Source: Strobilurus pachycystidiatus
Lineage: Eukaryota > Basidiomycota > Agaricomycetes > Agaricales > Physalacriaceae
Assembly: GCA_019915135.1 (NCBI GenBank)
Contig: JAHLMK010000005.1
Coordinates: 682,001 to 746,000 of the forward strand
Direction of reading: 5' to 3'
Length of the DNA: 64,000 nucleotides
Both the position numbers and the translations under genes were made by a program. The notes under the pieces were generated by a model. It ran no database searches, was not told the origin of the DNA, and worked only from the letters and a program-made list of their open reading frames with translations. Positions 11,557-22,338 of this stretch are shown here, one piece after another. Positions within the stretch are counted from its first letter, which is position 1; each line of letters starts with the position of its first letter.

Positions 11557-12920
11557 CGACGGCGCTGCACAGACGTCATGCGTCATGATCATGAGTTCTA
11601 GGCTTCATCTAGGCGGCCATACTTTCGAGTGCCATCCGCTCTCCGATCGTCCCAGGTACATAGCGCGCCTATTTCGCGCCGAGTCCTCTGCTCTATTTCA
11701 TACCGACGGCCTCAGGCCTCCTGGATGCGCGATAAACCGTTCTGTGGAAGCACATTTCGCGCGCGCCTCCTTATTTGGTCGAGGCCCGTGCGACTCTATT
11801 AGTGCCCACCGGGTAGCCAATGGTGACAGAGCGGGACAGCCACTGGATGGCTCTGATGTAGCCAAGGTATCGATACAATCAATCAATGGCAATGGCACGG
11901 GCTTTCATTGAAAATTTCCATCTCAGCTGCTCTTTTACTCGTTATTCACATCAATTCAATTTGGGCGACAAGGTCTGCTACATGATAAGTGCGCCCACAG
12001 CACCAATGGTGGGCCAGCAAAGGCGAGAAACGCTCTGAACGCCAGCTCTACACGCTCGACGCGTATCACCAAGACTAACAACGCGTAACGGCAATGCCAC
12101 GAACGCCGCTGCCCACTCCTCAAATAACAAATCCATCACAGAACGTGGCCCAGACACCCACATCCCGGGGAAACGAACCGTGAGCTTGGCCTATTGAAAC
12201 CCGTGTAGCTTCCAGCCTTGGCCGTGCGGAGCCGCGTTGAACGACAATACATATCTCCATTCCAGAGCCAGTGGCCAATTGTTCGTTTCCTCGACATCGC
12301 GACAAACGCTGGTCGCGATATCAGCATACAAGATGGTGAGCTAACTTATCTTTGAGGCACGGAGCAATGCGCGGCGACGCTGCCGTCTAGCCGTTACCAG
12401 CTCGGGTTAGCAAAGACTGTAGATGTCAATGTCAGGTAAACTCCATGATGCCGGAAGTTAGGAAGTTGATTTCGTTGGATTGACGAGAAGGACTTACTTA
12501 CTTACCACCAGCCACCTTGCCCGTGTCAATTCACGGGACAAAGGGTAGTGACTGCCCTCTCGTAAGGGATTCTCGCAACCATGGACTGTTTGCTGAGCTG
12601 GGCAGACTTTTAGGAGAAACTTCGCCTACATTATATGTTAAGTATTCGCCACATTGAGGGTCCGTCATCTGCGTACAAAACTCGACGAGCACAAGAAAAG
12701 TAGTCGTTAACCCAAGTATGATGGCGCAAATTGGTTGTCGTTTCTATCAGTAACATCTCCATGGTACAGCCTCGACCATTTTTCCCAACCGTGAAACACT
12801 TGAAAGTTCGTGGTTTTTCATTAAGGCGTGACGATTTCTTCATTAGGACGTGACGAATGTAAACAAGTGCGATGCGAAGACAGCAGGACGACAAAATAAC
12901 ACAGTGACGTCGAGAAGGGA
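11557..12920. other. intergenic, no gene seen
   Basis: About 1.4 kb between two minus-strand genes: upstream region of glycogen phosphorylase and 3' region of CDK1. It contains only short frames without motifs. No repeat or RNA gene is evident. Confidence 0.4.
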
Positions 12921-14336
12921 CTATGGCTGATAGTTGGCGAAATAAGGATGTTGCATGGCTCGCTTGGCTTTGCAATTGGTCAATAATGTAGCGCAAGGAG
13001 TAAGGGAAGACATCGGACAGACCTGATATGCGCTTTGCTGAATCGTAGATGAGGAGTGCCTACACAAGTATCAACTAGTGACCAGTACGTACCGGCAGAG
13101 TGTCGCGTACCTTGAGCATGTCTACGCCATCGGCGTCCAGGTGGGGCACGACGTTCCTCAGGTCCTGTTTGCTCCACCTGGGGAATGTAGCCTTATAGTC
13201 CGGAAGACCTGATACTCCCGGCCATATCTCCTCCGTGGGTGTACCCAAGATCCTATAAAACAGTCGCTCTACAGCCTGACAAAAGAAGACAAGGTCGTGG
13301 CGTACTGGAAGATTTTGAAGATCTGGTCGATCTCCGAATCGCCTGGGAAGAGAGGTGTGCCTTGACACACCATCTCCGCAAAGATGGTGCCCACTGACCA
13401 CATGTCGATGGCGGTACTGTAGTGCCTGCTACCCAGAAGTACCTCTGGCGCGCGGTACCACAAGGTCACGACCTGGATTAACCAGATCAGCACATCTACC
13501 AACTCCATGCAAAGTCATACCTCGTGCGTATACGTGCGCATAGGAATACCAAAAGCACGCGCCAACCCAAAGTCAGCCAGCTTCAAGTTGTTGTTCTTAT
13601 CGATGAGTAGATTCTGCGGCTTCAAGTCGCGATGGAGGATTCTATGCGAGTGACAATAGAGCAGCCCAGCTGTCAGTTGGTGCAAGAATCGCTACACAAA
13701 AAATATCAATATTTTACGCGTCGGGTCATGTGACGGAATTGAACGCGGTATTCGGTTCGACTTGGCAATGGCGATGGTAGTGAGCGGAGGGGAGGCTGAC
13801 CTTTGAGATGTCGAGGGTGATAGGGGATTTGTTCTTGTTGGCGGTGTCCATGTATCGCTTGAGGTCGACGTCAACGAACTCCATGATGAGGTACAGCCTC
13901 GAGTCGGCGTGCACGATCTCGTACAACCTGCGGGCGGGCGCTCATGAGCGGGAATGCCGCCAAACAGCGACAACGACGCACCGCACGATGAACTCGCTGT
14001 TGAGCTCTTTGAGGAGACTGATTTCGCGGATGGCGGTGCTGGGAACGCCTTCGTCTTCGCCTTCGAGCCGGATCTTCTTCATCGCCACGATCTTGTCGGT
14101 CTGGATCTCGCGGGCCTTGTAGACGACACCGTATGTGCCTGCGCCGGGCATCTGATAAGATGGTTGTTGGAGAAAAGGCGGGACTCACCCTCGCCTGCAA
14201 AAAACGCGTCGGTCGCTGTCGATGACGTCGGGAGGACGACTGTGAGCACGCACCTAGCTTTTCCATTTTCGCGTAGCTGTTTGGGCTGGGCGTTAGCCAT
14301 AAAAATACAGGCGGCAAAGGCAACGCACCGTTCCAT
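12921..14336 (-). CDS. CDK1: cyclin-dependent kinase 1 (Cdc2/Cdc28)
   Basis: Master cell-cycle Ser/Thr kinase; partners are cyclins and Cks1. Ten exons join to 294 residues, the family length: 14336-14329, 14276-14254, 14194-14189, 14138-13982, 13927-13801, 13691-13521, 13472-13306, 13252-13111, 13059-13023, 12967-12921. The N-terminus reads [16 protein letters not shown], placing the inhibitory Thr14 and Tyr15 exactly. Other landmarks: the cyclin-binding PSTAIRE helix, [22 protein letters not shown] with the activating Thr, [16 protein letters not shown], and the C-terminal [15 protein letters not shown]. The first three exons are only 8, 23 and 6 nt; the 6-nt one (14189-14194) sits in the glycine loop. 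One mild oddity is FQILGTP where FRILGTP is usual. The upstream minus-strand neighbour is Rho3, 330 bp away. Confidence 0.95.
14189..14194 (-). other. CDK1: 6-nt microexon of CDK1 (glycine loop)
   Basis: Minus strand reads TTGCAG|GCGAGG|GTGAGT. With the previous exon ending in G and the next starting GC, it encodes the end of Gly11, Glu12 and the start of Gly13 in LGEGTYG. Flanking introns are 59 nt (14195-14253) and 50 nt (14139-14188). Being two codons long, skipping would keep frame but delete two residues of the ATP-binding loop just before Thr14-Tyr15. Confidence 0.85.
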
Positions 14337-14666
14337 TGTTGAGGGTTTCAAGTCAACGTTCGGACAGCGTTCGGCAGCAATCTCACGGCCAACAGTTGCC
14401 ATTTCAAGCGCATCAAATCCAGTCTGACCACAGTCCTCGTGTTATCGGCCTGGCAGTTGGCACCTCCCACTACGTAAAACAGTTGGAGAATTCGTGTTCC
14501 ATTAAGCATGGCGAAAAGACCTGCAGGAGTATGTATACACAGCAAATACAATGGTAGATGGGGGAGCTATATGTGGTGTCCATGAAAGCATATGCACGGC
14601 AACAATTAGGGAGGGGGTATATGTAGAGGAGAGCCTGATCATAACACAAAAATGGGGCAACCGTCC
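14337..14666. other. spacer between CDK1 start and Rho3 stop
   Basis: 330 bp holding the CDK1 promoter/leader and the Rho3 3' region. No separate feature is visible. Confidence 0.4.
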
Positions 14667-15808
14667 TCACATTACCACGCAAGAATCCTTCGACCCTCTC
14701 GCCCTCGTGCTCAGCGATACACGCGCCGCCTCGTAGAACACCTCGGCCACACCACGATTATGCTTTGAACTGCATTCTAGAGAAGGCTTCAGGTAACCCC
14801 GCTGCTGAGCCGAGTGAAAAGACCTACCGAGATACCGAGATGCTCGTATCCGCCGTGCGACCGCAAGGCCTTCATCGTATTCCACTGGGTGCGTTCCATA
14901 CCGCTGTAATCGGTCCTTCACTGTCTGGTCGTCACGAAGATCGCATTTCAGAGCTGAGGCACGAATAAGGATACACGTCAAGCTGAATGTATTTCACACG
15001 AACCGACCAGGACAAGCTAAAAGGCAATGAGTTTCTTTAAAACTTTGTGGGACTCGTCCATACCTTGACCCCCGGACAGTATTCGAGAATCTCGTCTAGC
15101 CACTGTGCGAGTCCGAAATGTGAGCGGTGACAAGGGAAGCGCGCGTGGGAAGGCGTGCCTTTGATTCAACGTTTTCTAGCGAGACGGGGTTATCCACCTG
15201 ATGACAGTGTTGGCAACTTGACGGAAAACATGACGGGAATGGACGAACGGAGAAACAAATCATGATGACATGGGTTTCTGCATAAGAAAGAGATCGTAAT
15301 CGGTCAAACTCTTCTTGGCCTGTGCCAGTGGCGCAATATTAGAGACCGATGGAGCCATGAAATGAGAAAATAAGCACCGGCTGTATCCCATAGACTGAGT
15401 TCCACCATCTGATCGTCAACAAGTAGGTCATGAACATAGTTTTCGAAGACCGTGGGTTCGCTGGGAAAGTATGAGACTTGGTTTGTCGCGATAAGCAGTA
15501 GGTTGGCGCACTAGACTTGTGTGAAAAATCCCCGTGTGAAAACGTTTAGCAGCGACGTTTTGCCTATCCAGCAGTCAATGAACACAGTCGGACGATAGCT
15601 CTGCATGTCACGCACCACAAGCACCATCACCGCAGACTTGAGCCACAATTTAGACGGACACCCAAGCTAACGAACTAACACTGCTCACCAACGACTTTCC
15701 TTTGTATCTGCAGGCATGTAAATATCATTTTCTCTATAGCATAGGTTCAACGGAGCGTACTGGTCTGCGACCAAAGGAGTGCCCCTTGGAGTTTCCACAC
15801 AGCGACAT
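14667..15808 (-). CDS. RHO3: Rho3-type small GTPase
   Basis: Membrane-anchored GTPase controlling polarised secretion and actin in fungi. Eleven exons join to 206 residues: 15808-15761, 15707-15689, 15636-15616, 15563-15512, 15460-15378, 15319-15249, 15197-15159, 15102-15064, 15016-15004, 14953-14828, 14776-14667. Landmarks: IQRKVVVCGDGACGKTSLL (P-loop), QVYEPTVFENYVHD (switch I effector), DTAGQEEFDRLRSLSY (switch II), LVLVALKCDLRDD (guanine specificity, LKCD as in Rho3 rather than TKxD), ECSSK, and the CAAX box CVVM. The effector region and ALKCDLR favour Rho3 over Rho1 or Cdc42. Exons of 19, 21 and 13 nt carry the P-loop and the LVLV strand. Intron 15103-15158 appears to use a GC donor. Start MSLCGNSK resembles the family N-terminus. 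Confidence 0.9.
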
Positions 15809-16714
15809 TTTCGGGAGAAAGGATGGCGAGGCAAGGGCAGCGTCTGATAATGGAGGTTGACAAGAAGGTGGTGTCGTCCACCTCTAATTGACGACGGCGA
15901 TCACGTGTGTGGAACGCGCCAGGACTGTACCGTCTAGCCCGGGCCGTCCAATTGAGCCGAGTTTCAGTGTCATCTTGATTCTTGATCAACTCTTCACGAT
16001 TCTGTTGAGACGCATACTGAACAACGCAGAACGTGGTTATCGGTAGCCTGTCTTGAAACGAGCAAAGACCATCATTCCTCGTAAGTATGTCCTGGGCTTC
16101 TTTCTCTGATATCATGCAACTATTCACTGTATTCAAGCTAAAAAGCCATGCAAAGCTTCTGTGGATCAAAGCTGTGGATGGACTCGGAAGACAAGTCTAG
16201 GCACCCCAACACTCATCGAAGATATAATCATCCAAACCCACTGTGCACCGTCCTTACCAGTGGTATACTATGAGGAATTCTGGAACAGCTTGAGGAGGAT
16301 GTAGTCTCGTAAACCATCCTCTACGGTGATGAAGAAGCGACGTTCATCTCTAGTAGAGTCTGGAACCTATGTGGGGGGTGCCTCGCAGGTGTGCCTCGGA
16401 GTTCCAAATGTGTGATGGCCTTCCGGCATCGCGGGTTGCTGCTGGTGGGCGGAGGGTCGCGTTGATGGCATGTCCAGGGCGCGTTGCTGGAAGGAGACTC
16501 GGATTGGTATGCCTTCACGGCCATCACCTGGCCATCACTGTTTTTCAAAGTCCGAGGCACACCTGCGAGAGACCCCCCACATAGGGCCAAGACTAAGGAG
16601 GATGTTAGTATCTGGTCCGACGTCTTTATGCCAGAGTTCGCATTTCCAATCAGTCTGTTGATTGATCGCATTCATGTACGTATCTTACATACCGGAAAAA
16701 CAACCTCTACTGAC
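15809..16714. other. intergenic with a palindromic element
   Basis: About 900 bp between the Rho3 start and the aldo-keto reductase stop. The only clear structure is the long inverted repeat at 16366-16585. Short frames here overlap that palindrome and look spurious. Confidence 0.45.
16366..16585. repeat. 220-bp inverted repeat (hairpin or MITE-like)
   Basis: Left arm 16366-16400 (CCTATGTGGGGGGT...CTCGGA) and right arm 16551-16585 are reverse complements at 33 of 35 positions, separated by 150 nt. Weaker pairing extends outward (AGTCT..GG) and inward (GTGATGGCC). No transposase is present and I could not find a clear target-site duplication. It could be a MITE, a small-RNA hairpin precursor, or a chance inverted duplication. 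Confidence 0.7.
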
Positions 16715-18064
16715 TTACGGCTTGATAGGCTGAGGGAGAGGAAGCTTGGACATTCTGGCAGTCGACTTCAAGAACCAGGTATAGGCCGAACCATCGCCCT
16801 ATGATGTTGTGAGCCCACTTACAGTGATAGAAAGTGCAGGGGCCACGTACAAGCATGGTAGATGGGAATCCAGGATCGAATGGCTCGGCATCCTCCAAGA
16901 ACTTGATCTGCTCTGGCGAAAGAGAGATATCCAAGGCCTCCAAATTCTCCTTAAGGTGCGAAACTTTGCGCCCACCGATGACAGGAAAGACATAGGGAGT
17001 CTTGAGCATAACATAGGCAATGGCGACTGGAGCCTGCGTTAGTAATGGCGGACTTGAAAGCCAAGTCTGTTCGACGTACCAGAAGTGATGCTCTTCGCGC
17101 CAACCTCTCCGGCCACCTTCTCCAACGCCCGAGAGATGCGTTTCTCTCGTTCGTCTCGCTCCCAGTTGGGTCCAAACATCTTACGTGCTTCCTCTCCGGA
17201 CTCTTTCCTTCTTTGTTCCTCAGCGTCCGTCCTCAGCTTTCCTTGGCCCAAGACACCCCACGGCGCGAGTGCCATGCCGTGCTGTCTCGCCATCGGGATG
17301 ATGTCGCGCTCGAAGGACCTATCGAGAATGCTCCATTTGCCTTGGTACACAGCGAAGGGCGTCTTTCCGTGATCCTTCGCGTAGCGGTTCGCTTCAGACA
17401 CGACCCACGCGGGCGTGTCGCTGATACCAAGGTAGAGGACCTTGCCGGACAGGACCAGAGCGTGGAGGGAATCCATGATCTCTTCGATGGATGTTTCATA
17501 GTCCCACCAGTGGACGTACAGCAGGTCGATGTAGGATGTGCGAAGTTTCTTCAGTGAGTCGGTGACGCTGAGGTGCATCGACTTCGTGTTATTGCCGACA
17601 AAGTTGACTTGCTGAACAGTGCCGGTGCCGGCCTTGTAGTTCATCGCGTACTGCAGGGAAACATGTCAACCACCTGCCAAGTCAAGGTAGACATAAGGTA
17701 GTACCTTTGTGGCAATCACGAGCTGGTCGCGAATGCCGCGCTTCTCAGCCCATTCGCCAATGAATTCTTCCGACGTGCCATCTTGGCTATATACGCGTTC
17801 ATCAGCAGACATAAACGCGCGACGGTTCAAAGATACCTACTAGGCGTTTGCCGTGTCGATAAAGTTACCCCCCAAGTCGAAATACGCGTCCAAAAGGTTG
17901 AAACTGGATTCCTTGTCCGCCGATCCCATAATTTTAGACCACTTGTCTCCGATGCTCATAGCACCAAGGCATAGCGGCGACACGCGCACTCCCGCGCGAG
18001 AGGACAAGACGCGGTAGTATCCAAGCTTGGAAGGGGGTTCAGCAGCGGGAGTGAAAAAAGACAT
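16715..18064 (-). CDS. aldo-keto reductase, aryl-alcohol dehydrogenase-like (copy 1)
   Basis: NAD(P)H-dependent reductase of the aryl-alcohol-dehydrogenase/norsolorinic-acid-reductase branch. Five exons (18064-17841, 17786-17705, 17650-17080, 17026-16851, 16798-16715) give 378 residues. The catalytic tetrad is visible: Asp and Tyr in [14 protein letters not shown], Lys in LVIATK, His in [12 protein letters not shown]. The C-terminal cofactor region includes [17 protein letters not shown] and [20 protein letters not shown]. Such enzymes interconvert aromatic aldehydes and alcohols in wood- and litter-decay fungi, but the substrate is not predictable here. A paralogue with the same five-exon structure and identical exon lengths lies at 27636-28984 in the opposite orientation. 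Confidence 0.9.
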
Positions 18065-18452
18065 GATGTGCTGTTCAGCTGCTCAACATTCGCTCAGCTT
18101 TTAATACATCCATGTCCCAATTGCTGACGCCAGCATCACGACTAAGTCTCGGTTACATTACGACTACTTTATTGTTTTCACTCGCTCAGGAAGACGAACA
18201 GACAGGGTGACAGTTACCTGACTGCTAGCTATTCCATTCAATTCTAGTCCGGGCGGCGCGGCAACGACTCTAATATGATATATCGATGACTGAGTCCCCT
18301 TAGACTACCTGTGAGCCCTGGCCTGCACATCCCTACCCCTCTTGAAGGCAATACAGTACTTTGATCAGACTCGGCTAAAACGCGTCTGTACAGTATACTG
18401 CGGCAGGTTCAAGCCTTCAAGGTACATAATGCTTGATCAGGGATCGGGCAGA
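18065..18452. other. upstream region of aldo-keto reductase copy 1
   Basis: Spacer between the aldo-keto reductase start and the repeat block at 18453. A TTTTAATAC stretch just upstream of the start may act as a TATA-like element. Nothing else is seen. Confidence 0.35.
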
Positions 18453-18819
18453 TCCTAGTTCTAATCCATATTGATTGAGATTGAAAGGCGAGATAGAGCG
18501 TACAACAAGACAAACAAGCGGTCAACTTGCCAAATCCTGGTTCCAATCCATATTGATTTGGACTATAGCCAAATTAGAGTATACTCAGAGTATACTGAAA
18601 CTTGACTAAAACTGTCAGTGTCAATGCTACACGCACGAAAAAACGTGGTAGTGACTCGCGGGCGGCGGCATGTTCTTCATTTTAGTATTCCTGGGTCATT
18701 CTTCCTGATGATTGCCCGCTCAGGGTTCGGACAGCAGGACTTAGTTCTAATCAGGTTCTAATCCATAGTGATTCGGACTATAGCCAAGATAAAGCGTACT
18801 ACAAGACAAACATACAAGT
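18453..18819. repeat. three degenerate direct repeats of about 60-70 bp
   Basis: Copies at 18453-18520, about 18534-18590 and 18752-18819 share TTCTAATCCATATTGATT-like and GGACTATAGCCAA-like segments, and copies 1 and 3 share the GCGTACAACAAGACAAACA-like end. They lie between the aldo-keto reductase and La genes, just past the La stop. Origin unknown; they may influence La 3'-end formation or be a decayed satellite. Confidence 0.55.
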
Positions 18820-18879
18820 CATAAGTAAAAGTCAACGCTACAGATACAGATACTTTTCATTCTTGAATCAGTTGTAGAG

Positions 18880-20652
18880 TTATGAAGCCTCCCCATCGCC
18901 AGACTTGGCCTTCTTGATTGCTGGGGGCGCACCCACACCGCGAACACCGACATCGGGTCCACCATCAGGCTCCACTGCGCGCTTGCGCTTTTCACCTGCC
19001 TGTTCCGCTGCTTCTGGAGCAGAGGAAGCGACAGCAGGCGCATCCCTCCGACCTCCATCCCTGCCTCCTCCACCTCGTCCACGACCACGGCCGTCACCAC
19101 GACCACGTCCCCGGCCATCACCACGGCCCCTTCCACGACCGCGTCCACGGCCCCTTCCACCACGTCCACTGTTCCCCTCCTCATTGCGACGAACGAGCAT
19201 CTTCGCAGCAGTCTTCGCACGCTCAATCTGGAACGCCTTTTCTTCGTCCTCTAATAATGACACCGTCAACACAAACACACAGTCGTCGAAAAACGCAGAT
19301 GCAAACCTGGTATGTGCTCCCACTTGACGTCCTTATTATCTATCGTCTTGAGAGCCTTCTCGACGCGTTCTACATCGCCCTCTTCGAGTGTGCGATGGAA
19401 CCCGACGAGACCAGACTTATCGCCGCGCATGTACTTTATGAAAGGCGTGACACCCTCGAAGAGATCCTTGAGCGGCTCCTTCACAGCGTTGAAGGACACG
19501 TTCTCGAATTCGCCTACGAACTTGAGGGTCGCCTTGGGTATGAAGGGAATTTCTGCTTCCGGGATGCTGCCGTCTGGAGATACGGGCAATTTGACACCAA
19601 GGTAGTCGAGGATGACAGGGCCAGCGGGAGTTGCGGTGGCGGGAGTCGACGCGGTGCCGTTGAGACGGAAAGCGTCGAACTTGCGGCGAGTGATGAGGTC
19701 CTTGCGGAACTGGGCAGCCTTGCCGCTCAATCCCTTTTCCTTGACCTTCATAACGCAGTACTCTTCTCTGAAGCACAGATGTTAACTTGGGAATGAACAC
19801 AGATGGACGCTAACTTACTTTGTCATGCACAAGAGGTCCGCATCGCCATACTTGGGCTTCGGGTCCGCCGTGAGGAACGACTCGACACCAGCCTCTTCTG
19901 TAAACTCCACGAAGACGCTACCCTTGAACGCTTTTTCGTCGTCGCGCCTCATCCGAACCTCGTTGGTCGCGCCATAGAACTGGAAGAAGTCCTCCAGCGC
20001 GTCTTGCGAGATGTCATCCGGGAATCCTTTCTGCTAACGATTACCATCAATTCACAGCGAAAAGATCTGAACATACTGCATAAACGCTGCGTTCCCAGAC
20101 ACCGACAGGCTCCTTCGGGTCCTCTCGCCGCCTAACACGCCATTCGTTCTCCTTGCCCTCCTCCTGCTCGACTTCCAGCAGGCCTGATTTGCTGTCCTTC
20201 AGACCCTCGGCGATACGCGCGAGGCCGAGGTGCGCCATGTATGGTCGCATGCGCTTAAACGAAGCCACGGTGCTCAGCGGAACCCAGTGCGTTGGAAGTT
20301 TTGTATGCAGAGTCCACATGAATCTGTAGGAGCACACTTTGAGCCAAGGACATAGATGTGAAAACGCTTCCAAGTACAACTTACTTGTCGTATGGCAAGT
20401 TGGAGTCTGCAAAGTAGAATTCAACTGTGAGGGCGAGTTGAGTTGCATGAGAATAATGGCTTCGCAACAAGGCATAGTAAACGCACTTTGACGAACGGCC
20501 TTTTCCAGTTCGATTTTGTCATCCTTTGCAAGGTCCTCGTCCATGATAGAGTCCTTGGTGGATTTTTCAGGCTCGCTCGTAGCATCGATAGTAGTAGTCG
20601 GGTCAGCAGCCGCGGGCGTTTCTGTCGCCATGGTGGTATCTGCTCCTGCCAT
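18880..20652 (-). CDS. LHP1: La ribonucleoprotein (La motif, RRM, RGG tail)
   Basis: Nuclear RNA-binding protein that holds the 3' oligo-U of RNA polymerase III transcripts such as pre-tRNA. Six exons (20652-20487, 20424-20385, 20323-20077, 20030-19819, 19767-19307, 19250-18880) give 498 residues. The La motif starts IEFYFADSNLPYDKFMW and contains the FKRMR block. The first RRM includes DALEDFFQFYGATNEVRMRR and GSVFVEFTEEAGVESFL. A second RRM-like region (about 250-370) includes KFVGEFENVSFNAVKEPLKD. The C-terminus has an RGG/GRGRGR-rich tract and a basic nuclear-localisation-like KRKR. All introns are GT-AG. The RGG tract makes long spurious plus-strand frames. Confidence 0.93.
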
Positions 20653-20831
20653 ACTGTACGCGGGAGGTGAAGGTGAGAGTAAGGGAATGAGTGTGAGCAA
20701 AAATGAGCAAAACACAGTCAGATCTAATCTAATCCTACACGTGGTTATCTAACCATCAGCACGAATTCAACGAGATGCCGAAACATTGGCACGAACCGCC
20801 GTCTGACTCTGTCACTCTGTCAGACTCCGCA

Positions 20832-20970
20832 ATGGCGCGCCAGTTCAAGCCCGTCGACTCGTTCGACAGCGACATTGAGGACGACGACATCCCGCGTGTC
20901 TCGTTGCTCCTGTGAACCGCTTGGTCGCCATGCTCGTCGACGAACGCGAGGACGAGCTGCAGGCACTCGA
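20832..20970 (+). pseudogene. frameshifted fragment of the CUE/CCCH/Smr gene
   Basis: This 139-bp stretch closely matches 23962-24100 in the first exon of the gene at 23848-26663 (shared core TCGACTCGTTCGACAGCGAC and GTCGACGAACGCGAGGACGA). The copy lacks one base in the GTGTCTCGT..GTGAACC segment, which shifts its frame, and the similarity ends abruptly on both sides. It has no start codon of its own and no downstream exons. A truncated duplicate about 3 kb upstream of its source, in the same orientation. Confidence 0.8.
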
Positions 20971-22338
20971 GTTCTCGCGTTTTTCTCTTCGAAAAAATTA
21001 GGAATGAATCGTGGCGTTCTAATTCGATCTTTCATCTGAGGGACGAATGCCAGGCTCGGGGCCTGCTCTCTGAACAGCACTCAGGACTGTGTACTTTACT
21101 TGCTGCCGTACTGCTATTCCACTCATTCTGCAGAGACCATTGATCGCCATTGTACAAGAAATTTAACAGACTCCACCCTTTACCACGGCAGGCAATTGGG
21201 AGGTGACTGGACAGATACTCGGCGTAGGCTCCTCCATCACGATGTACAGTACGCCACTCATATCTCCCTTCGCCCGTCTCTCATGCTTCTTCTCAGATTG
21301 CGTACTCAACCTTGATACAAGAGACATCTTGGCAGCTTCCATCTTGCCCAATAATTCCCGAACTGTCGCCCCAATGGCTGTCTCAGATTTATCTCACCAT
21401 AGCCGGGACTTCTCCCCGAGCACTCGTACAGATATAAGACATTCGCCTTGTAAGAATGAATAACTCGAGAAGAGTTACACACCCTATCCTGTTCCGATTG
21501 TAATAGCCTCTCAAACATTTTCATACATGATGCACTAATATATTGACCTAATCAAACAGGCTGTCGCGGTGGTTCGCACCCCTTCATGAGCTATTGGTTA
21601 GCTTAATCATAGCCTGGGGATAGTTTGAGAGTCTATGGTAAGTTGAATTTAACGACATGATTATCACGAGCTCTCTTCGAACACTGAGTCGTTGCTCACA
21701 CTGTCACAGAGAGTTGTCTGAACACTCCATATCGGGAGCAACCCAGACGGATACATAGTGTCTTGAACACATCAAACGCGCATCTTTTTGAGCACATGGG
21801 ACCGTCGACAGTACGCTTCGAAAAGATCCATCTGCCTCGTCTCCACGCTGACGCCGGTATGCGGGACTGTTCCGAGTCATTATGGATAGGTATGTCTATC
21901 ACCACTAAATTTGAATGCATTGATCATCATCCCGCACCCTCAGTAGTCATGTCATGCACTGCGCTTACAAGGATCTGTCCCACTACATGGAAAATTTCGC
22001 TGTGACCATTGGGGTTCTCTAGGTATAGCTAGCTACTTTGCAGCCGGAGTGTTCTGCATACAACTTGCATGCATTCGCTCTGTCAGTCGCGGCTGAATGA
22101 GGCCTAATGCGGGGGTGTCGACGATGACTCCCGTGCTTTTCGCTTTTCTCTCCTCCATCTTTGCCGTCTGATGTGATGAGGATGTGAGTCAGATTGTTCA
22201 TCTTATTGATTGAATGTTGCCGCGATCGATTCTTCACTCATCCCTCCTGAAGAAGACTTGTCATGCGACCTGGCCAATACTGATTGGTCTTAAGTAGTTG
22301 CGGTTTACTATACGTGCTTTTCCCCGAATCCACCCCAC
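20971..22338. other. intergenic, no gene seen
   Basis: About 1.4 kb with only short unconvincing frames. No RNA gene or repeat stood out. Confidence 0.4.

Noticed and set aside
18401..18470. tRNA gene suggested by GGTTCAAGCC
   Set aside because: No matching acceptor stem, D-arm or anticodon arm could be folded around it.
18918..19796. Longest plus-strand frame (292 codons) over the La gene
   Set aside because: Antisense of the La RGG tract and RRM; the minus-strand frame has clear La motifs and introns.
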